The notes below the pieces were generated by a model. It searched no databases, had not been told where the DNA came from, and worked only from the letters and a program-made list of their open reading frames with translations. Positions 1-11,316 of a stretch of DNA of 64,000 nt are shown here, in pieces (the stretch's first letter is position 1; every line of letters starts with the position of its first letter). A program made the position numbers and the translations under genes. The DNA comes from Sabellastarte sp. h YS-2021 (taxonomy: Eukaryota > Annelida > Polychaeta > Sabellida > Sabellidae), in NCBI GenBank assembly GCA_964017235.1, contig OZ024931.1, forward strand, positions 98,350,221 to 98,414,220, given 5' to 3'.

Positions 1-852
1 TATATACTGATTGGAAATATACTAAAAGAATACTTACAAGACACAAATTAGACTATTGATAATACCCAATACTTGATGTAGGGAAAACATTTATCAAATA
101 TTTAATGAGAATAACAACAATTATTCCTGGCAAGTTGGTATAACAGTGTACTGGGGTTACATATAGATATAAAAAAGGACAAATTAAAGAAACTAGATAA
201 AAAGCAATATATAAGATGATAATTCCTTTAAAATGTGCTACATATACATAAAACGACCGTTGTTATAGTGAGATTTCCAAAAAAAGTGTCTCCATGGTGT
301 GTACTAAAATCTGTCTACGGACCTCATACTAGTATTATGCCAATTTTTTTTCTTACTGAGCATAATAATCACTACACAACTGACTTTAAAGAAAGGTCCG
401 AGGTCAAAGTTGAAGGTTATTCATCCCCTTGAACAACCAAGAGTCAAAGAGGGCCACAGCACTTTCTTTTTGTGGGAGTCAAACCCCCCAAACAGAGGTG
501 GCAACATGTGATAAGATGCAAAGATGCTAACCATTTGGCCACTGCAGACCTACTTGACCTAAAGAAACTACAGCTTTGCCCCAATACCATACAACACTGC
601 AACTTTCCACTGATGATGAGGCCTAATACATTTATGGTTGATACATTATTATTGCTTACTTTTTTTGTTATTGTTAGAAAATGCACTTAAGATAAATTGA
701 AAATGAACTTAAGATAAATTGAAAGACCAGTTAATGCAACTTGCATATTGAAAGAATGTGGAAGTTGAGGTACTTAAAATAATGCAGCTACTAATGATAA
801 CTATTGGGAATTAATAATCTTGAGGATGTTAACATAATATAACAAAAAAAGC
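1..852. other. AT-rich stretch, no recognisable gene
   Basis: I see no recognisable protein here. The short ORFs on both strands at 444-690 overlap each other and look like chance. The only local structure noticed is an 18-bp direct duplication (acttaagataaattgaaa) at 685-702 and 707-724. Confidence 0.5.
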
Positions 853-930
853 GCTAAACTGTATTGACTAACAGTTTAGTCAACATTCCCCAGGGGACCC
901 AAGCCCAACAAAAACTTGGCAGTTGGGAAT
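853..930. repeat. Terminal repeat of YR-1, low-coordinate side
   Basis: A hairpin (aaactgt, loop attgacta, acagttt) is followed by cattccccaggggacc. The hairpin core recurs in the same orientation near 6571-6590. The cattcccc/ggggacc segment recurs inverted near 6497-6512. Mixed direct and inverted terminal copies are usual in YR retroelements, but exact ends cannot be fixed by eye. Confidence 0.45.
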
Positions 931-1210
931 ATATATATTTATTATCTACTAAAACTTTTAAGATGACATTATTACATACATCACTAACTTTGAAGAAAAC
1001 ATTATGAACAAATTATTATAGTTAGTAAAACAGTATTTTAAATCAGAATATAAATTCAAGAGTTACCAATTGAATGATTAGACTAATAACCTAGAGAATT
1101 AATGTCAAAGTTAAAATGCCATGAAGATTTACAAAGGAAGATATATAAGCATTGATTTAACATCACACCACCCTGGTAGAATTTGTTATAACAGAATAAA
1201 ATAAATGATA

Positions 1211-1400
1211 CTGACCTTGAATGACAAGGTAAAGGTCAAAAGAAGGTCATACCCGACCTCTGAAAAGATGAATTGGAATTTAGAATTTTGAAGAGTTGTA
1301 CTAGGTGGAACAAAATACCAGTACAAGACACTGTATACTACAGTGAATGGGAATGACCTTGAATGACAAGGTAAAGGTCAAAGGAAGGTCGTATCCGACC
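1211..1400. repeat. Two copies of a 50-bp repeat, 140 bp apart
   Basis: The segment beginning gaccttgaatgacaaggt and ending in a copy of (c/t)cgacct occurs at about 1213-1260 and 1353-1400 with few differences. It is rich in AGGTCA-type half sites, like the ~145-bp repeats elsewhere in the window (19.4 kb, 22.8 kb, 49 kb). It lies downstream of the YR ORF, inside or beside the YR-1 3' region. Confidence 0.5.
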
Positions 1401-1567
1401 TAAAATATAAAAGGGCTTATAAATCAAAATGTGGAGAATGTAATAGTTAAAGAAATGAATTATGTTGAAAATACTACAGAAAATGTAATAAAAAGGAGAA
1501 CAGCCAACAAACCACCCAGTAGAGAAGTAGGGAGAGCTAGAGGGAAAGGTGTTGTTGGAAAGTGGCA

Positions 1568-2320
1568 CTAACTGGAGATTTTGAAACAGGGATGGACTGA
1601 ATATATATATTTGAGGGAAGGGTTGAGGCCCAAGATGTGAGATACAGATTTTAGGTGCCACCTAGCCACCGAATCTGTTAATGGGACCAAGCCATGCGAT
1701 CTAGCGATCCTGAACAGTGGAACATTGGGGTCACCTGGCATAAAGGATAACATGTCCTGTAGGGCCTGAATGGGACATAGGGGAGAGGCTGTTAGAAATG
1801 GAAGAGGGATGGTGTGAATTTTGGATTTATCTTGCAAATTTTAGACCATTTAATGATGATGGTGGGAGCATTGTGGGAAAAAAATGACATCACCCACAGC
1901 CAGTTGGCGAGTAGGGTCAAAAGAAGTGATAGCATGTGGCAAGATGTTTGAGATTCTGAGAAAGGAAAAGAAAGCTAATAGGTAGAGCGGTTTGAAAATG
2001 ACAGGAAATTGTAAGGCATCACAAGCAGTAATAATTTTGGTTAATAACTTTTCATCCAAATAAAGCTTAGTTTTACGAAAATTCTGAGTTTGAAGCTTAG
2101 CAGCTTTGTGAAAGTACTGGAGTTGTTGATGTTGGAAGGGAACCGTTTTCATGTCATATAACACAAAGGAGGCCCTAAGGCCAGCCATATAATTGGCAGT
2201 ATCAGAGGGAATAAAGGCATTTTGCAACAGAAACTCTATAAAAGCCAATAGAGTAAGGTGAGTTACCTGGGAAAAGGGCAACCCAGTGGCCACCAGGAAG
2301 CCACAGAAATCCCTAAACAT
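1568..2320 (-). pseudogene. YR-1 tyrosine recombinase, broken
   Basis: The product would cut and rejoin the circular DNA copy of the element at its target. The N-terminal part (2320-1850, 156 aa) looks like the helical SAM-like arm-binding domain and ends with FFSFLRISN, which matches the box around the first catalytic Arg. A frameshift near 1845 moves to a second frame (1837-1568) with the middle of the catalytic domain. After about 1600 the expected H-x-x-R and final Tyr boxes cannot be read in one frame: remnants alternate between frames down to about 1500. The enzyme is therefore dead. Assignment rests on the Arg box and on position after RNase H; confidence in the family is good, in exact limits moderate. 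Confidence 0.7.
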
Positions 2321-2434
2321 TCATGTATATGTTCTCTGGGTAGCAGGACGAAAAGCCTGGTGCAACCTGTGGACAGCACTGGTGGCCAACTGGGCTGCAG
2401 GAAGTGGTAGATCTGAAAATAAAGAAGAACAGAA

Positions 2435-4115
2435 CTAAATGAAATAATTAAGCTTCGTTAAATCAATATGAGTGTCTGTCCATTCAAATTGAGGCAACAG
2501 TTGTGTGAGCTTACTTTGTGGGTTGCAAGTAACAGTCCACCTAGAAAGCAAGTCAGCAACTTGGTTACTGACCCCAGGGACATGAATTATTATAATATCA
2601 ATATTAAACATGGCAGTGATGAGCCAAATGTTTCTGGCACAAGTGGCCAAGAAAGAATCCCTGGTTTTGCCAGATTTCAAGATTTCTACCACACCCAAAT
2701 TGTCACAATTAATTTTTATTCTCTTGTTGGCCCATATGCTGGCCCAAACCTTGAGTGCCACCACAACATTCAACATTTCAAGTTGAGTGATGTGGAGATT
2801 CATGAAACCGACAGGTAAGGGCAGTGCATAATCGCTGTTGCCAAAACAGGCCCCTAAACCATTTAGAGAGGCATCTAAGTCAACTTCATGATGTATTAAC
2901 TTATTGTCATAAAAAATAACTCCATTAAATTGGTGTAAAAATACTCTGAACCAGTTAAGGTCTTGAAAGAAATGATGAGATAACACAATGAAATTGGTAT
3001 GTACATGATCTCTGAGAATTTGTAACATTCTATTAAGGAAATTTCTGGCGGGCCGTATACATCTGGTGATATAAAGTAGGGACCCTAACAGGGATTGGAG
3101 TTGATTTTTGGTGCAATTTTTCTTATGAATCCAATGTTCACATAACTGCTTAATTTCAGCTAATTTTTTGTCCGGAATGGAAAGCGTACGTGCAACCGTA
3201 TTAACTTGGATTCCCAGACAAACAACAGAAGTGGAGGGAGATACAAGTTTCGATTGACTTACCTTCAGACCTAGCTCATCAAGCAAAGACAATAGCTGAT
3301 AATAAGAATGGTAAATTTTTGATGGCAGGCCTATATATATGAGGTCGTCAATGTAATTCATGAGGGCATTATGACCAAAATTTTTTCATAATATATCTGA
3401 TGGCATCGGAACACCTCTCAAAAATTCCGGATCCGAGCCTGAATCCGAACGGCAAAGATCCGTCCAGGAATAAGCTTTTGTGACGAATTCCCAGCAGATC
3501 AATGTCACCCGGATCAATACGGATATGTCTAAAGGCCCTACTAATATCAACCTTATATATAAGAGCTCCTGGACCTAATTTTTTAAATTCTGTCATTATG
3601 TCATCAAGGGATGGATATTTAAGTATGAAATGAGATCCGAGATAGACATTTTTCTGAACTGCAGCATTAACTGAAGCATTTTTGGGCCAACTAAGGTTGA
3701 CAATGGTACGCCTCTTATCAGAATTTTGTTTTGCCCTGGTCATTAATGGAGAAACATGCACAGGGATAGGAGTATCTTCAAAAGGGCCATACAAAGCACC
3801 ATATTTAAGTTCTTCAGCAATATATTGATCAATGTGTTGCTCATGTTCAATAGCCGAAGTATGGTTAACGTATGTAGAAACAAGGTTAGAATTTCTATTA
3901 AAGTCCAGAGGGAAACCATACTGTATGAGATCAGGAAGTTGCTGATCCCAATAATGAGCAAAATACAAACGCCACTTATCAGGATTCAACTGTGTCTTCA
4001 CAGGGATACGACAATTTAAGAAATTTGGGACCTTGCTTTCACGAATTAGTTTTTTTGCTTGCCATATGTCAGGACTTCCATTGAATTGCAGGGCCTTTGT
4101 ATATATGCAGGTCAT
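2435..4115 (-). pseudogene. YR-1 reverse transcriptase-RNase H, one frameshift
   Basis: This enzyme copies element RNA to DNA and removes the RNA. The 4115-3369 frame holds the fingers and palm: KRRTIVNLSW, motif A YKVDISRAFRH with a catalytic Asp, and motif B SLPFGFRLGSG. A single-base change in an A-run near 3375 shifts to 3361-2435, which starts with motif C YIDDLIY (the Asp pair). It continues through the thumb into RNase H: EVDLDASLNGLGACFG, LEMLNVVVALKVW, INCDNLGVVEIL and VPGVSNQVADLLSRW. Apart from the frameshift the pair is nearly complete at about 560 aa, the best preserved part of this element. It sits between the linker ORF and the YR, as expected for DIRS-order elements. Confidence 0.88.
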
Positions 4116-4806
4116 TTAATGGAATGTAGCCAAAGTTATCACCATTCTGATGAACACATGCAGTATAATCTTTAGAATGGAACCGATTTTGCCAAACATC
4201 GTCATGAACATTTTTTATTTGGGCAAAAGCCATATGAAAATCCAGCTGACCATGGTGCATATGGTCTGCAGAAGTGTCATCTGTCACATTTGTCATACTT
4301 GATTAAATCGGATCACCCTTTGTAAGCTTTACATGAGTAATTTCTGGACTGGCTGATTTGCTAACCACAACAGAAGTTGGGGTAGAAAGAACATTTCTGT
4401 GAGAAATAGTTCGATTCACAGAAATGTTATTCCCATGAGCCAGTTGAGGTCCCTTAGCATGATTTTGAGGTGCCTTAATGTCAAGAGTATGAACATTGAA
4501 ATGTTCTAGATTTGGTTCTTCTACAGGCAATGCCTGAAATCTATTGGTCAAAGTGAGGGATTGTACATTGGATTGGTGTTTGATAAAAGACTTGTGATGA
4601 GCATGTGTTCTCCTCTTTTCTGCAAAGACAGGGCCAGTAACACGTGGAGTGGTGGATCCTACCTGTGCAGAATAGATATTTTTTAAGGCAGATACCTTAG
4701 GCATTTGAGGAAAGTTATGCACTTTCTTCATGGCATTTGCATTCCTATCAGGGGTATGATGAACACAGGCAGCCAAACCCGGAAGTCGTTTTTTCTGAGC
4801 AGTCAC
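4069..4806 (-). pseudogene. YR-1 linker region between Gag and RT
   Basis: Two open segments (4806-4303, 167 aa, and 4296-4069, 75 aa) are separated by a stop near 4300 and lie between the Gag zinc finger and the RT. The first is polar and low in complexity, with many Asn, His, Ser and Thr. I recognise no domain. The second has DDVWQNRFHSKDYT and runs into the start of the RT frame, so it is probably the N-terminal extension of the Pol polyprotein. There is no evidence for an independent protein. Confidence 0.45.
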
Positions 4807-4986
4807 CTGAGCGTAAGATCTGCCATTCCGAATATTTGCAAAATCATTACCTTTACTAAACCATGTGGAAAGTGTGGGTGTATCTACTGAAAATTCTTCA
4901 GATATGGTTTTCTTGTCAATCTTACTTGACCAAATGTACCTAGAAACAAACTGTCTAGTGGAATGGCGACCCCTGCCCAGATTTAC

Positions 4987-6119
4987 TCATTTTTGCATGC
5001 TTCTTTTTACTTCTACATTCGGTTTTAGCATGTTCAAAATTTTTCCCCCTTTTGAGAAACAAAATGAACATATATGCTTATAAAGCACCCCTTTTGTCTC
5101 ATGGGTTGTTGAAAAATTACAAGAACCTTGGTTGTAGAAGTTACAGGGCATGGACTTGGTTGTTTTGGATTTTTTGAAATTTTGAGTAGAATTGGAAGAG
5201 GTGTGGGTGATGTGCAATGAGCTCTCCTAACCCTATCCACTAAATCAGTTTGTGTGTAATCTAAAATTTCTCCTTGCTCCATTCTACACAGGAGTACTGC
5301 ATAGCTGGCCTTTGCCGCAGCCCAAGAGAAATCATTACTGTCATCCAAAAGTGCTATCAAATAGTCTAACATTTCTTCTTTATTTTTTTCCTCCCTAATG
5401 GTGCGGCAAAAGCCAGCCATCCACTGACCCATGGTCAACTGGTCGTAAGAAACACGCTCTTTGATATTTCCAGCCAAGACATGTTCATGAGGCCATTTAA
5501 CTTGATTCTTAACAAATATGTCAACTGAACCACCTCTAAGGGATTTAATTTTTGAATCAGTACCTGTGTTTGACAGTTGATGAAGTTCTTTGATTCTTTG
5601 ATCGACTTTTTCCTGTATGTTTGCATTCTGTCAAATGTCAACTAGAGAAGGGACAGTAACACAATTGAAGGGAAAGTTTTCGGTACCAGGGACTGCAGTA
5701 CTTTTTGTATACATATTTGCTGTGGGTTTTGAACGAGTACGGGTATTTTTGTTCTTATGCTTTGTGACATCATTGGATTTTTTCAAACGCTGACCAATGT
5801 CAGTTAATTGTGCCAAAATTAGCTGATTGATAATTGTTTGTGTGTCCAAAGCATGAGAATCCGAAGTGCCTGACTGTTCTGTGGAAAATTTGCTAAAGGA
5901 CCGGTTCCGGCTGCCCGTATCATCCGAATCAGATGCATTAATTACATCACTGCAATTCAACTTACTGTCTGACGACTGGCTATCACACCCCTGCTGGCTG
6001 GAAGTGCCAGGACCTACCCCCAGCAGTTGTGTGACAAATTCCATGTTGCCACCCAGCTGAGTCTGCATCTGTGTATCACTGCTTGCAGATCGCAAGTTGT
6101 ACTTCTTTGTCTTTTCCAT
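4987..6119 (-). pseudogene. YR-1 Gag-like protein with CCCH-type zinc finger
   Basis: This is the structural, RNA-binding protein of the element. The start (6119) reads MEKTKKYNLRSAS and is followed by a Ser/Asp-rich N-terminus (6119-5631). After a frameshift near 5640 comes a conserved core at 5500-5230 with RVSYDQLTMGQWMAGF, the acidic helix LIALLDDSNDFSWAAAKASYA and RVRRAH. A second frameshift leads to a Cys/His cluster at 5187-5090, PCNFYNQGSC, then H and HICSFCF, probably a zinc knuckle for RNA binding. The same core plus CCCH layout is familiar from Gag-like ORFs of DIRS/Ngaro elements in marine invertebrates. At least two frameshifts make it non-functional. Confidence 0.65.
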
Positions 6120-6138
6120 AAGTCAGTGAACTAAAACC

Positions 6139-6180
6139 TTATTTCTGATGAAGGAGTGAAGCTCCGAAAGCTCAAATAAA
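6139..6180 (+). ncRNA. Hammerhead-ribozyme-like motif with minimal stem III
   Basis: The conserved core boxes are both present: CTGATGA at 6145-6151 and GAAA at 6166-6169. They are joined by a stem II of GGAG (6153-6156) paired with CTCC (6162-6165). The flank TTATTT (6139-6144) can pair with AAATAA (6174-6179) as stem I, leaving GC-TC between GAAA and stem I. That gives a UC cleavage site and a two-base, self-complementary stem III, the minimal kind that in known retroelement ribozymes needs a dimer to fold. Penelope-like elements and small retrozymes are known carriers. It sits just outside the YR-1 gag start on the opposite strand. Activity is unproven. Confidence 0.5.
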
Positions 6181-6494
6181 TCTATTTATTTGATATGCTC
6201 TTTGTTTTTACTTTGTTTATTATTTTATATGGATACTTAAAAGAGTGAAGCAGCAAAACTTTAATAACTTGGAATAACTAAAACCTTGATGTATATTTTA
6301 AAAAAACTTGATAAAATAACTTAACACGTGACAAATGGAAAAAAACAAAAAGTTTTAAAATTTTCAGTGTTGCCCCTTCCAGATCTAGAATGCAAATGGA
6401 AGAAGGGTCAGTAGATTTTAACACAGGGAGCTGCCACAGCCAATCAGCAGACAGATTACAAACAGCATGGTGGTAACAACTAAAGGAGAAAATT

Positions 6495-6604
6495 AAGGTC
6501 CCCGGGAATGACCTAGCTGGCACCAAGGTGCCAGCCCGAATACTGATGTCTACTTGACATAATAAGCATTCAACTGTATTGACTAACAGTTGATACTATA
6601 AGCA
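6495..6604. repeat. Terminal repeat of YR-1, high-coordinate side
   Basis: ggtccccgggaatg near 6497-6510 is the inverted counterpart of cattccccaggggacc near 884. The hairpin caactgt-attgacta-acagttg at 6570-6591 repeats the hairpin at 857-876. A second palindrome (ctggcaccaaggtgccag) lies at 6514-6531. I take these as the upstream end of YR-1. Confidence 0.4.
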
Positions 6605-8290
6605 GCTGATTCTTCCTACTGGTGCTGCAAAGCTTGATATCTGCTGATAATTTCTAATCTCAAGGGTGATTACACAACATATCATATAATAGTTTTAAAT
6701 ATACTAATATTTATTAAAAGTTCAGCTGACTATAGTACTTCATTTGTTAAGAATAATAAATAAAAGACTAAATGATATTTAGTAAAAAATGTGTGTAAAA
6801 CAAAGTGTCAGCTGGGTATCTTGAAATAATGCACTAATGTTAGCTGGGTATCTTGAAATAATGCACTAATGTTCAATAATCAATGTGATGTTGTCTTTGA
6901 CATTTAAGCCAGTTATATGTGTATAGCCAGTTATATGTAAAGCTTAAAATAACATTACATCTCAAGAGTGGTCACACAGCATGGTATAAAATTTACAAAA
7001 TATGTAAAATATAATGTACTTATTAAAAATTCACCTGGCTATGGGCATTCATTAACAAATTGAATATATTAATAAAGTCAACACTAAATGACAAGCAGTA
7101 TCAGATGTGTATAAAAATGCTCAGTAATTAATATGTCCTTGGCATTATGGGACATGTATATTTATCTTTTTATTACGGTTTAAAAACTGATTATGATATT
7201 TAACAAACTTCTGTAGGAAAAGTCCTAAGGATATAACACTGTCCTTATATATACGTGGTTAGGTTGGTAGCTATGATATTTCAAGTCCTAAATCAAGGAC
7301 ATCCAAGTAAGTTTGATGTATATTTGTACAGGTAACAAAAAAACAAAAAAAAACAGTTAAAAATTCTATCCAGCTTCTCAAACAGTTATTATTATAATAT
7401 ATGTTGTGTGATAGGCTGTGACCTTACACTTAAAGATATGTTATGACATAGCTAAGTATAATTATACAACAGACATCAGTAATTGAAATAAAGACTAGGC
7501 AAAGTAAAAAAACTCTTTATAATTGAAACTGAACAGTCTCCAGGCTTTATGTATATACAATGCCAGAATGCAATTGTACTTGTTTTATGTATGGTCTGAT
7601 GTGTGACACTATAATAAATTTAAATATGTTGCTAGGTGTAAACCCATTTATCATAGTAACATTGTCACTTAAAAAATATACGAGATATGTGTTTATGTTT
7701 TTGTACAGTATGTGGAAATTATTGAATCTTAAAGTATACGGAAGGCACACTAATTATGGCAGTTAGTACTAAAGTATAAGACATTTTAGTAAATAATTTT
7801 GAAAGTTTTGTAATCCATGTAAAGGACATTTATTTATGCCAAAGTTGAATAGTATCTAAACAGGCATAATTACAAAAGTCTGTGTGTGTTTGGTCTAACA
7901 ATGTTCCCTTTAAATAATAAACCATTCTTCAGAGACCAATCATAAACAGGTGTGTATATAAATAAAATGGGAAAGTCTAACCACTAATTTTTTCCAGGTA
8001 ATTACTCCATTCTTTTTCATCTTTTTTTACCCTTTGATTTGTAGCCATAAATATCACTATGTGTATTCTATGTACTTGTCTGTGTTTAACAGTTGTTCAT
8101 CTGTGTAGCTCATGCACTTGTAATTTTGTTTGTTTTGTTCTTTGCCATATTATTCACTATGTGAAAACTGAACTAAAACATTGTGGTGCTTGTAGGACAT
8201 ATTTAAACTATAAGAACCGTAAACTTGTAGCTAGTATATCATGTTTCTTCATGGTGTATGTTACAAGAAAATATAAATTTGCAATCTTTT
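6605..8290. repeat. AT-rich gene-free stretch with nested tandem repeats
   Basis: No gene is seen. A 32-bp unit (agctgggtatcttgaaataa and 12 further bases) occurs twice without a difference at 6810-6841 and 6842-6873. A diverged unit of about 300 bp starts near 6656 (atctcaagggtgattacac) and again near 6958 (atctcaagagtggtcacac). The ORFs at 7547-7766 overlap on opposite strands and the one at 8059 has no recognisable domain. Confidence 0.55.
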
Positions 8291-8302
8291 TGAGTTATTA
8301 CA

Positions 8303-9120
8303 ATGACACTTAATAAAATGAAACTAAATTCATTCAATTGTCGCAGTTTACGTGACAGGAAAAAAAGACTTAAAAATCAGTGGCTTAAGCGTAATCATTC
8401 TGGCATAACAGCATTACAAGAGACTCACTCAACACCCTTAGATGAGCAAATTTGGCAGAAGGAGTGGAATGGTAAAATATATTACTCACATGGTCGGTCA
8501 AATAGTAGTGGGGTAGCAATCTTAATTCCTGATAAGATACTCTCTGATATAGAAATCACAAATATAAAAGCTGATCAAAATGGCAGGTTGATTGTCTTAG
8601 AGTGTAAGATTTGTCTTAATCCATTTGTCATTGTTTGTGTATACTTTCCCACTAAAGATAAACCAACACAACAAATGGACTTTCTCAGCTATTTCAAAAG
8701 TATGGTAAATGACTATGTCGGTAAAAACTTACTCATTTGTGGGGACTTCAATATAAGGGGGGAAATAGAGAAATTGAATCACGTTGTGCGAAGGATTTAA
8801 AGTCTTTTATGGAAGAAGTAGATATTGTCGATATATGAAGATTAAGGCATCCAGACCTACTCCAATATAGCAGAAGAGAGAATTCAAAAACAGAATTTGT
8901 ACAATCTAGAATTGACTTTTGGCTTGTTTCTACTGCCCTAGAATATCAAATTGAATTAACTACAATAAAACCTGGAAATAGTTCTGATCATAGCATTATT
9001 TCTATCAGTTTAGAGTTACTGGATACTCAAAAAAGGGGCAGAGGCTTTTGGAAATTCAACAATAACTTATTAACTGATCATACTTATATTGATATTATCA
9101 AAAAAGACTATCAGCAATAT
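8303..9120 (+). pseudogene. LINE APE-type endonuclease domain
   Basis: This domain nicks the target DNA to prime reverse transcription. Visible boxes are SFNCRSLRDR (N-terminal Asn box), ALQETHST (metal-binding Glu), GVAILIP, VCVYFP and CGDFNI (catalytic Asp). The first Met that fits is in MKLNSFNCR near 8318. A frameshift near 8780 moves to the frame carrying CAKDLKSFMEEVDIVDI, an in-frame stop near 8838, SRIDFWLVS, the SDHSIISI box (last catalytic Asp-His) and RGRGFWKFNNNLL, which opens the linker to the RT. All core boxes are therefore recoverable but split by one frameshift and one stop. Confidence 0.85.
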
Positions 9121-10205
9121 TAAAAATATTGATGTGATGGAGAATAAGTCACAGCTTTGGGATTTTGTAAAATGCAGAATAAGAAGTGAAACTATAGCTT
9201 ATTCTATTCAAAAGTCAAGGACAAATAGACTAAAAGAAGAAACAATCAAAGAGACATTGGAAAATTTGGAAGCATTGCTGGCCACGGATTGTAGCCATTT
9301 AGATGCATACTACAAGGCCAATCAAGAATGGGAAATTTTTCAAAAGATAAAACTGAAGGGCTCAATTTTGCGGTTAAAAGCTCAATGGGTTGAAGATGGG
9401 GAAAAAAATAGCAAATTCTTTCTAAATCTTGAGAAAATAAATTATAATATAAAGGACATAAAAAAGCTTATACAAGGAACGAACATAATAACTGACCCAG
9501 TAGCTATATTAAAAGAACAAAAACGATACTATGATAATCTTTACTCATCAAAGCAACACCAATTTGAAAATTTCATTGAAATAGAAGATCATTTTTTGAG
9601 AAATACGGCTATTCCAAAACTTTCAAATGATGAAAGATACTTTTGTGATCAAAAGCCACAGCCAAGAGACTACAGCACTGCTTTAAAAATTCTTGCCAAT
9701 AACAAGTCCCCTGGTTCTGATGGTTTGACAACTAACTTTTACAAATTTTTCTGGCCAGATATTCGTGACTTACTGGTAGCAAGCTATAACTATACTCATG
9801 ATAACAAGCAACTTTCACAAGAGCAAAAAATAGCAGTAATAAATTTACTTCCTAAAAAGGACAAATACCTGCGCTTCTTAAAGAACTGGCATCCTGTAAG
9901 TCTACTTAACACCGACTACAAAATTCTTGGCACAAAAACTGCAGAATGTAATTGGCCAAATGGTTAACCGTGATCAAATTGGATATATAAAAGGCCGCTT
10001 TATTGGTGAAACCATCCGCACAATACATGATATTGTGTATCTAACAGAAGAACAAAATATGAATGGCTTTATTACATTAATAGATTTTGAGAAAGCATTT
10101 GATAGCATTGAGTCGAATTTTTTGTTTAAGTGCTTAAAAACATTTAATTTCGAAGATGCATTTCTAGATTGGATAAAAATTTTTTTAAAAAGTGTTAGCA
10201 ATTGA
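9089..10205 (+). pseudogene. LINE reverse transcriptase, N-terminal half
   Basis: 9089-9967 carries the long helical linker between endonuclease and RT, then NNKSPGSDGL and NWHPVSLLNTDYKI, which are the RT boxes 0 to 2 of the L1/Tx1 type. A frameshift near 9945 leads to 9927-10205 with QIGYIKGRFIGETIR and motif A ITLIDFEKAFDS, holding the first catalytic Asp. The frame then reads FLDWIKIFLKSVSN and breaks at about 10200, where C-terminal sequence follows directly. The palm segment with the expected YxDD motif is absent, so this copy could not polymerise DNA. Confidence 0.85.
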
Positions 10206-11013
10206 GGAAGATGGTAAATGGAAAGATTTAACGTATAAGTTATTAAACCTAGATCGACAACATTTTGTATTTAAAATGCCTCCAGCATATGTTGATGCAT
10301 GTAAAACAAAATTTCATAAACAATTAATGGAGAGCTGGATATCTATAAAAAACACTGTACCATTATCATGTAGTGAAATATTGAATGAATATATTTTTTA
10401 CTCAAGCTTAATAACTTCTGGCAATGATGCACTGAATATTCAAAATTTTGGATCTTTCTATAAACGAAATAACTTCCTTAAACTTATACACATTTATGAT
10501 AAAACTACCGGTAACATAATGACGAAACAGGCATTAGAAACCAAATTTAAGTGTTGCTTAAACTACATGCAGTTTTTGATGTTAAAAAGTGCTATTCCAG
10601 CATTATGGCTGAAAAAGCTAAAGTCTTCGTCAACTGAAAATATTGATAGGTCTCCAGACTCAATTTTTATAAAATTAGGACATAAGCTGGTTAAGATTGA
10701 ACATACAAAAGCTAAGGATATTTATGCACAGTTACTCAGTAAAAAACCCACATTACCATCAGCGATAAATGTATGGTCTAATCTTTTTCCTTTTTTAGAA
10801 AACTATTCATGGAAAGAAACATTTTTGCTACCTTTTAAAATATCAATTGAACCATTCTATCAAAGCTTTCAATACAAAATTTTGAATAGAATATTAAACT
10901 GTAGAGAAAATCTTTTTAAATGGAAAGTAGCCAGTGATCCAAACTGCACTTCATGCACAGCAGTAGATACAATAGAACACCACTTGTATTATTGTAATGT
11001 GAGTGTGAAGTAA
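10192..11013 (+). pseudogene. LINE ORF2 C-terminal region with CCHC knuckle
   Basis: This 270-aa segment follows the RT deletion point and is the C-terminal part of the same polyprotein, not a separate gene. Near the end it has CTSCTAVDTIEHHLYYC, a C-x2-C-x7-H-x4-C knuckle typical of L1/Tx1 ORF2, thought to help bind RNA or target DNA. A TAA at 11011-11013 stops the frame. The alternative start at 10192 is an artefact of the deletion. Confidence 0.75.
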
Positions 11014-11040
11014 CAGAGTTGGAAACAACTGTCAGAATGG

Positions 11041-11316
11041 TTGGAAAGTATCTTGGACATTAAATTTAACTTTACAGTATGTGAAGTTCTTTTTGGTTTT
11101 TGGCCATCTGATAACGTTATTTTTGAAGTAATCAATTACCTAATGCTTATTGGAAAATGGTTTTTGAATAATAAAAAGAGTGAGAATAAAGAGGTGCATT
11201 TTTCAGAATATTTAGTTTTTATAAAATCAAAATTAGAAGTCTTACTGGAAGTGAACAAGAATAATAATAAAGGATTCTTTATATTACTTGACAAAATACT
11301 AAACAGTCTACAGTGA
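11041..11316 (+). pseudogene. LINE ORF2 extreme C-terminus
   Basis: The frame after the stop at 11011 continues for 91 residues with a long basic helix (GKWFLNNKKSENKEVHFSEY) before a terminal stop. In Tx1-like elements a tail of this sort follows the CCHC knuckle. I read it as the end of ORF2 separated by a nonsense mutation. About 230 bp of 3' UTR and an A-rich tail follow. Confidence 0.55.

Larger units (their letters stand above)
853..6604 (-). mobile_element. Tyrosine-recombinase retrotransposon YR-1 (DIRS/Ngaro-like)
   Basis: Read on the minus strand the order is gag (6119 to about 4990), a linker ORF, RT-RNase H (4115-2435) and tyrosine recombinase (2320-1568). This is the order of DIRS-order elements, which integrate through a YR and not a DDE integrase. 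No LTRs or DDE motif are seen. The ends are marked by hairpins with the same core (actgtattgactaacagt) at about 857-876 and 6571-6590 in direct orientation. Inverted matches also occur near 884-900 and 6497-6512. I cannot decide between the Ngaro, PAT and DIRS subgroups. All ORFs are interrupted, so it is a dead copy. Confidence 0.8.

Noticed and set aside
444..690. Overlapping ORFs of 72-80 codons on both strands
   Set aside because: Mirror-image frames, no domain, AT-rich surroundings; typical chance ORFs.
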